Positions 59,319 to 64,000 of a stretch of DNA of 64,000 nucleotides are shown in pieces (the stretch's first letter is position 1; every line of letters begins with the position of its first letter). This stretch comes from Bacteroides oleiciplenus YIT 12058 (lineage in GTDB: Bacteria > Bacteroidota > Bacteroidia > Bacteroidales > Bacteroidaceae). Position numbers and translations under genes: made by a program. The notes below the pieces were generated by a model. The model was given only the letters and a program-made list of their open reading frames with translations. It searched no databases and was not told the origin of the DNA. The DNA lies in the NCBI RefSeq assembly GCF_000315485.1, contig NZ_JH992944.1, forward strand, positions 1 through 64,000, read 5' to 3'.

Positions 59319-61331
59319 TTACCCTTTGTTCTGCAACAGGTGTTTCAGGTTCTCATCACCGGCGATGCGTTCCAGTTCGTCGGTAACTATCTGTTTCACT
59401 TCCGACTTGATACGGTTGTAGTTCTCCTGTATCATTTCCTTCATGCAGTCCTTGCCGTTCTCGTCGGTAAAGTCCGTAATGATGGGAATAGGCTTGTAAG
59501 CCTTCGTTTCCGCATCGACTTTGGCACTATCCACCACAATCTCCGCATGGAAGATTTTCTGCTCGATGCGCTCGGTGAAGTTGTCGGACACCGAACCGAC
59601 GAACATTCCCTGTGTCAGACCGGAAATCTTGCTGGGCGGGATAAGGCTGTCCATCTGCGTGTTGATGGAGGTGGATTTGTCCTGCCGGTTGATGGTGATG
59701 CTCTGCCGCTTCTGCAACACCTTTCCGAAGCGTTCGCTCAATGTTTTGGCGGTTTCGCCTACCACCTGACCGGAGAAGATATTGCCGACCGTATTCATCA
59801 CGACCTTCGCCTCCTTGTCGCCATAGTCGCGGACCAACTGACTAAAATCCTGAAAGCCCAAACAGACGGCTACCTTATTGGAACGGGCGGTTGCAATCAG
59901 ATTGTCCAGTCCCTTGAAGTAAATGGTGGGAAGCTCGTCGATGATAACCGATGATTTGAGCATCCCTTTCTTGTTGATGAGCTTGACAATACGGCTGTTA
60001 TACAATCCGAGCGCTGCGCCGTAAATGGAAATTCGGTCGGGGTTGTTGCCCACGCAGAGAATTTTAGGCTCCTTCGGGTTGTTTATATCCAACGTGAACT
60101 CACTGTCCGACATCACCCAATAAAGCTGCGGTGAAATCAGTCGGGAAAGAGGAATTTTGGCGGATGCAATCTGCCCCATCAACTGCTCGGCTGCGCCTCC
60201 GAGCCATGCGTCCATGAAGGGAGAGAGGTAATTTTCCAGTTCGGGATAACTCGTAAGAATAGGGAAAATATCTTCATAGCGACGGTTCAAAAGTTCAATG
60301 GCATGGGGAAACGTGCAGTACCTGCCGTCCTTGTAGATGCGCAAATACCAGATGATGGCGGCAAAGAGGATAATGGGCGACTCCACAAAGAAGTCGCCCT
60401 GCTTCTGCACCCAACTCTTGTTTAAGTTAAGCATGATGGTGTACGCACTCTCGTAGGCATCGGTAATATCCTCCATGAAATCGGGATGTATGGGGTTACA
60501 ACGGTGGCTGCGGCGCGGATCGTCAAAATTGATTACATAGAACTGCGGCTTGACCTTGTAACCGTCCAGATGATTGATTAAGTGGTTGTAGGCAATCATG
60601 GAAAGGTCGGGAAACTTGAAGTCATAACAGTACATTGCAAAGCCTTTCTCAACCTGCTGCTTGATAAAATTGTTTACAACCGCGTATGACTTCCCGCTAC
60701 CCGGCGTGCCTAATACGATGGACGCACGAAAGACGTTTACCACGTTAATCCATCCGTCATTCCACTTTTTCCTGTAATAGAAACGGGTGGGCAGATTGAC
60801 CGAATACTCGTTTTCTATCAGGCGTGTTTCCTGCTGGAAACTCTCGTTCTCGTTATTGAAAACATCGTCCATGAGGTTGTACTTCAACAGGCGGGACATC
60901 CACAGACCGGACATGAGCAGGCAGATATAGCCTGCGGTCATGGTGGCTATATAAAGTGCCGTGTCCGCCTCAATAGGTAACGGCAAGGCGAGCAGCCACC
61001 AGTTTAAAAAGAACAGTACGAAGCCTATGGCAAGCACCGCCCAAATTTTGCGCCATGTGATTTTTTCCTCCTTCACCCCGTGTGTTCCCAAACAGGAAAG
61101 CGCAAGCAGGACAAGGGCGAAGAGTTTCGTGTAGAGGATGGAGCCGAACAGTCCGGCGGTGCGGTGGAAGTTCATCAGTACCTTGTCCACCACGCCTATG
61201 TTCACGCCCCATAGCTGTATCGCTTCATAGCAATACCAATAGATATTGATTACTACTAACAGGATACTGACGGCACGCAGAAAATCCATGATTTTCGCCA
61301 GTGCCCTTAAATCGTCTTCTTGTTGTGACAT
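59319..61331 (-). CDS. mobC: MobC coupling protein (VirD4/TraG family), complete
   Basis: The 670-residue inner-membrane ATPase has four membrane segments (about 15-35, 65-82, 95-118 and 128-147), a Walker A motif GTPGSGKS at 208-215, a Walker B-like SSVIIDELPTIYF (about 465) and the conserved QDFSQLVRDYGDKEA (about 497). It would recruit the relaxosome to the TraG/TraJ/TraM channel. It is complete, unlike the copy at the left window edge. Eleven bases separate it from the mobB stop. Confidence 0.93.
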   Translation of the reverse strand: MSQQEDDLRALAKIMDFLRAVSILLVVINIYWYCYEAIQLWGVNIGVVDKVLMNFHRTAGLFGSILYTKLFALVLLALSCLGTHGVKEEKITWRKIWAVLAIGFVLFFLNWWLLALPLPIEADTALYIATMTAGYICLLMSGLWMSRLLKYNLMDDVFNNENESFQQETRLIENEYSVNLPTRFYYRKKWNDGWINVVNVFRASIVLGTPGSGKSYAVVNNFIKQQVEKGFAMYCYDFKFPDLSMIAYNHLINHLDGYKVKPQFYVINFDDPRRSHRCNPIHPDFMEDITDAYESAYTIMLNLNKSWVQKQGDFFVESPIILFAAIIWYLRIYKDGRYCTFPHAIELLNRRYEDIFPILTSYPELENYLSPFMDAWLGGAAEQLMGQIASAKIPLSRLISPQLYWVMSDSEFTLDINNPKEPKILCVGNNPDRISIYGAALGLYNSRIVKLINKKGMLKSSVIIDELPTIYFKGLDNLIATARSNKVAVCLGFQDFSQLVRDYGDKEAKVVMNTVGNIFSGQVVGETAKTLSERFGKVLQKRQSITINRQDKSTSINTQMDSLIPPSKISGLTQGMFVGSVSDNFTERIEQKIFHAEIVVDSAKVDAETKAYKPIPIITDFTDENGKDCMKEMIQENYNRIKSEVKQIVTDELERIAGDENLKHLLQNKG

Positions 61332-61342
61332 ACTTCTTTGAA

Positions 61343-62593
61343 TTAAATTTTACGTTGGTTCTTCTTCTTTTTCTTACGTTTCAGCTCACGGGCGAAAGCG
61401 TCTTCGGCCGCATCGGTTCCGGATGAGCCGGAGGTGAACAAGCCGAGTGAGTTGTCCGGTTCCTCATAGCCGGAAACGGCGGTCTGCTGCGGCGCATCCT
61501 GCGCTGCGCTTTCCGCGGGAAGGGTGAACGGCAGAAGCTGTTCTCCGGCAAAGGGCAGCGTGAAATGCTCCTGCAAGGCGTTGGCGGAAAGCTCCTTTCC
61601 CATGCGGGAGCCGTTGAGTACGCATCCGGTACGGTGGTCGATGAAGGTCGCCCCGTAGATGCGCCCCGTGTCGGTTTCACGCAGCACGGTGTCGATACCT
61701 TTCTCTTTCAGCATTTTCACGAACTCGTCCCTGCGGAACGTGCGGTTCAGGACGGCAAGCACCGTCCGCTTTGTCGGTACGGTGAAGTCCTTCTCCTTGA
61801 TTTGCTCTTTGGAGGTTATCAAGCGTTCCGCAATGGCTTCGTAGCCTGCGGATTTGCCGATACGGGAGGCTTTGAACGGGTTGCCCACCTTGCTGCCCTT
61901 GTCATCGGTTGCGGAATAGACCAGTCCGTGATACTCGCGTCCGTCCACTTCGCCACGGGCTTCTTCCACGGTGACGTTGTACAGGGAAAGCAGGGCGCGG
62001 TACTCGCCCATTGACTGGAAGCGGTAGGACACGGCAAGGGATTTGACCGTGCTGGCCACCTGCTTTTTTATGTCGCCTTTAGCCGTGTCCACCTTCTGCA
62101 CGGGTTCCCGGCTGCTGCGCCGTGAGCGTTCCGCCGTGTGCAGCCCGTAGCGCTGTTCCATGTCACGGGTGATACGCTTGCTGCGGCGGAAGAGGTAGTC
62201 CTTGTTCAGCCGCTTGCCCTTCTCGTCCACGTTCAGCGACACGATGTGCAGGTGGTGGCGGTTGATGTCCTCATGTTTATAGACCATATAAGGCTGGTTG
62301 CCGTAGCCGAGCTTCTCCATGTACTCGTGTGCGAGGTTTTCCAGTTCCACGTCCGTGAGCTTGTCATCGGGATGCGGATTGAGGGAGATGTGGATAACGG
62401 TGTTGCGTGTACGCACGTGGGCGGGCATACAGTTCCGGAAGTCGTCCGCCGCCCGGCTTATGTCCACCTTTCCCGTACCCGCGTCAAAAATTCGGTTGGT
62501 GGCAAGGAGCTTGCCTTCGTCCTTGTTAATCTTCTCGCCGTTGTAGGCGAGCGCCCCGTAAAGGGAGTTGCCTACACTGATTTTTGCGACCAT
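61343..62593 (-). CDS. mobB: MobB relaxase, element 2
   Basis: The 416-residue relaxase resembles the element 1 copy in layout: Tyr segment NSLYGALAYN at residues 9-18, histidine cluster H107, H114 and H116 in YKHEDINRHHLHIVSL, and a Lys/Arg-rich C-terminus (KRKKKKKNQRK). It begins inside the 3' end of mobA. The two relaxases differ enough that their oriT specificity may differ. Confidence 0.92.
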   Translation of the reverse strand: MVAKISVGNSLYGALAYNGEKINKDEGKLLATNRIFDAGTGKVDISRAADDFRNCMPAHVRTRNTVIHISLNPHPDDKLTDVELENLAHEYMEKLGYGNQPYMVYKHEDINRHHLHIVSLNVDEKGKRLNKDYLFRRSKRITRDMEQRYGLHTAERSRRSSREPVQKVDTAKGDIKKQVASTVKSLAVSYRFQSMGEYRALLSLYNVTVEEARGEVDGREYHGLVYSATDDKGSKVGNPFKASRIGKSAGYEAIAERLITSKEQIKEKDFTVPTKRTVLAVLNRTFRRDEFVKMLKEKGIDTVLRETDTGRIYGATFIDHRTGCVLNGSRMGKELSANALQEHFTLPFAGEQLLPFTLPAESAAQDAPQQTAVSGYEEPDNSLGLFTSGSSGTDAAEDAFARELKRKKKKKNQRKI

Positions 62594-62997
62594 CGTTCTT
62601 CAAATTTTTGGGTGAGTGCGATGATTTGGCGGCTCAACTCTACCAGTTCCATTGTCTGCTTTTCCAGTTTGTAGAGCAATGCCATCGCCTTTTTCTCGGA
62701 AAAGCGGCTCTTCAATTCCTTTACGGTCTGGTTGTAGTTGTTGCCGACGGCGCGGTATTGTGCATGCAAAGCGGACAACTTGGTGTAATAGTCAAGCAAG
62801 GTCTTGTCGGTTTTCATCACGCGGAACGTGTCACCGAAGACACGTGCCTTGACGAAAACCGCCTTCGCATAGACGCCGGACTGTTCGTACATGGTGAGGA
62901 ATTTCACCCATTCCTCATTGTCAAAACGCACCATCACGCAGTGCGTCTTGCGGCTCTCTTTGGGGTGTCTGCCCCATTTCGGTTTCTCTTCTTTCAT
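62572..62997 (-). CDS. mobA: MobA mobilization accessory protein, element 2
   Basis: From the ATG at 62997 the product has 141 residues, starting MKEEKPKWGRHPKESRKTHC, and contains the conserved SRFSEKKAMALLYKLEKQTM segment. The longer frame to 63048 adds a Cys-rich stretch that overlaps the ACCACTAAAATCCACAG motif and is rejected. It overlaps mobB by 22 bp. Confidence 0.85.
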   Translation of the reverse strand: MKEEKPKWGRHPKESRKTHCVMVRFDNEEWVKFLTMYEQSGVYAKAVFVKARVFGDTFRVMKTDKTLLDYYTKLSALHAQYRAVGNNYNQTVKELKSRFSEKKAMALLYKLEKQTMELVELSRQIIALTQKFEERWSQKSV

Positions 62998-63001
62998 AAA
63001 A

Positions 63002-63018
63002 CTGTGGATTTTAGTGGT
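63002..63018 (-). promoter_or_regulatory. ACCACTAAAATCCACAG motif directly upstream of mobA
   Basis: Same motif family as 34936-34948 and 37290-37302, five bases upstream of the mobA start. Confidence 0.5.
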
Positions 63019-63082
63019 GTCGCAACAGCACCCACAGCAAAAAGCCAACGGCAGTTTTCTCAGGGCTCACGACTTCGGAGTG

Positions 63083-63208
63083 AAGCCCCGCCCCCTGCAA
63101 GGGCAAGGTGTTGTTTCGGGGAGTAACCCGGAACCCTTTGAGTTACTCAAAGGACACCTTGCTATGTTCTAATGAACATAAAAATCCGCCGTAGGACGGA
63201 TTGGGGAG
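63083..63208. other. Candidate oriT region of element 2
   Basis: Upstream of mobA several hairpins are stacked: GCAAGGTGT (about 63098) with ACACCTTGC (about 63154) enclosing CCTTTGAG/CTCAAAGG; ATGTTC/GAACAT (about 63164-63179); and AATCCG/CGGATT at 63183-63202. The sequence AAAATCCG...GATTGGGGA (63181-63207) is shared with element 1 at 2938-2966. Confidence 0.5.
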
Positions 63209-63314
63209 TAACCTTGTTACCACTGCCGCCGGGCATCTGCTTTGGACCCCGTCGCTTGGGGGCAAAGATAGAGGGATAAGCACAAAGGAATGAGGCACTT
63301 TACTGTGCCAATGA

Positions 63315-63341
63315 CTGCCACTTGCTGCCACAAGCTGCCAC
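63315..63341 (+). repeat. Three CTGCCAC repeats with 10-bp period
   Basis: CTGCCAC occurs at 63315, 63325 and 63335, one DNA turn apart, so all face the same side of the helix. It lies about 330 bp upstream of traA and suggests cooperative protein binding. Confidence 0.6.
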
Positions 63342-63673
63342 TTACGGAGGAAGTGGTACAAGCTGTTGTTTTTCTGTTTTTATTTGCAGCATGTTTGATT
63401 GACAAGGCTATCTGTAAGACTATAAACCGTACTGTATGGAAGTCAGTAAACAGGTTAATCAATCAGCCGGTATAGCAATATATCAATATACTGATAATAT
63501 AGTTTGTAAACAGATACCGTTATCAGCAGATTGATTAGCCGGTTTACAAGTTGTATCACTGGTCGTAAGATTAACAGGCAGCTCTATCAGAGTATTGACC
63601 GATTGACCGGCTGGCATATTGATAAATGAATGATTTGATAAACTGATTGTATAACTAATTAAAAAGAAGAAGT
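63342..63673 (+). other. AT-rich leader of traA (element 2) with weak 4-bp phasing
   Basis: About 330 bp without a gene. Tetramers such as ttga, taaa, tcag, caga and ccgg recur in phase for stretches (63400-63660), a weaker version of the tracts at 3196-3535 and 8641-8790, at the same place relative to traA. Confidence 0.45.
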
Positions 63674-64000
63674 ATGAGTGAAACTTTATTTGTGGCTTTT
63701 TCCACCCAAAAGGGTGGAGCAGGCAAAACGACACTGACCGTATTGATGGCGAGCTATCTCCATTTTGTCAAGGGGCATAACGTAGCCGTGATTGATTGTG
63801 ATTTTCCACAGTTCAGCATCAAGGACATGAGGGAAAGGGATTTGAGAAATATCGAACGCAATCCCTATCTTAAAAAGATTGCGTTCGAGCAGTTCAAGAA
63901 ATTAAAGAAAAGGGCTTACCCTATATTGGCAAGCCGACCGGAAGAAGCCATTGATACGGCAAAACGTCTTCTTTCGGCGGAAACCCCACCGGACATCATT
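63674..64000 (+). CDS. traA: TraA ParA-type ATPase, element 2 (5' part; runs off the window)
   Basis: The first 109 residues are present. The Walker A motif KGGAGKT lies at residues 13-19, followed by NVAVIDCDFPQFSIKDMRER, close to the element 1 TraA (AVIDCDFPQHS). It is the first gene of the second tra operon, which continues beyond the window. Confidence 0.88.
   Translation, partial: MSETLFVAFSTQKGGAGKTTLTVLMASYLHFVKGHNVAVIDCDFPQFSIKDMRERDLRNIERNPYLKKIAFEQFKKLKKRAYPILASRPEEAIDTAKRLLSAETPPDII

Larger units (their letters stand above)
28718..64000. mobile_element. Element 2: second CTnDOT-type ICE, apparently nested in element 1
   Basis: It begins with tandem tyrosine recombinases directly next to the broken integrase of element 1 and carries its own rteA-rteB-rteC, mobA-mobB-mobC and traA. 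The duplicated but diverged mob and traA genes show two separate elements rather than one rearranged element. The right end is beyond the window, so the second half of the disrupted integrase cannot be checked here. Confidence 0.7.

Noticed and set aside
1..64000. CRISPR arrays, tRNA, rRNA and antibiotic-resistance genes
   Set aside because: Searched by eye for regular spaced repeats, tRNA-like cloverleafs and known resistance motifs (tetQ, ermF, cfxA); none seen.

Overview
The window is stacked integrative and conjugative element (ICE) DNA from a gut Bacteroidales, most likely Bacteroides or Parabacteroides. The signs are CTnDOT-type tra and mob genes (TraA, E-G, I-O, Q; MobA/B/C), RteA/RteB/RteC, FimB/Mfa-type fimbrial lipoproteins, ArdC, a TonB-dependent receptor, and many promoters with the Bacteroides -7 box TAnnTTTG. 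I saw no rRNA, tRNA, CRISPR array or antibiotic-resistance gene.

Element 1 (1 to about 28,717). On the minus strand at the left are mobC, cut at codon ~307 by what looks like the 5' end of a group II intron, then mobB and mobA. A structured oriT candidate and a 4-bp-phased low-complexity tract follow. The tra operon runs rightward (3.5-15.2 kb): ParA-like TraA, a DUF3408 protein, a membrane protein, TraE, F, G (VirB4), a lipoprotein, TraI, J, K, L, M, N, O and Q, then an adenine methyltransferase-like gene and a DUF4116-like gene. The usual traP primase is absent between traO and traQ. Cargo follows: a LuxR-type regulator, a TonB-dependent receptor, and a leftward operon with ParB, a SLOG-like protein, ArdC and small unknown proteins, separated by recurrent hairpins that covary between copies. 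Two HTH genes and the C-terminal third of a tyrosine integrase close the element.

Element 2 (about 28,718 to beyond 64,000) appears to be inserted in that integrase gene. It starts with two tandem tyrosine recombinases, a RhuM-like gene, three HTH genes, then a DUF3945 protein, topoisomerase III, DUF1896 and a 1957-residue methylase/helicase. Next is a fimbrial island: a third tyrosine recombinase, a DNA segment bounded by inverted copies of a short palindrome (possible invertible promoter), an Rrf2-like regulator, an OmpA/DUF3575 protein, a FimB-like lipoprotein, a fimbrillin, an HU pseudogene and a fimbrillin fused to a glycine-rich domain. The island stands where tetQ lies in CTnDOT. The regulatory block is rteA-rteB, a ~210-nt structured RNA ending in a terminator, a small DHFR/RibD-like gene, and rteC with a recognisable sigma-54 promoter and upstream palindrome. 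A Panacea-antitoxin module with an unrecognised partner, a small conserved gene and mobC-mobB-mobA (minus) follow, then a second oriT candidate and the start of a second traA.

By analogy with CTnDOT, RteA/RteB would sense and activate rteC, RteC would induce excision, MobA/B/C with oriT would process and dock DNA, and the Tra proteins would form the type IV secretion channel. ArdC and the methyltransferases may protect incoming DNA.
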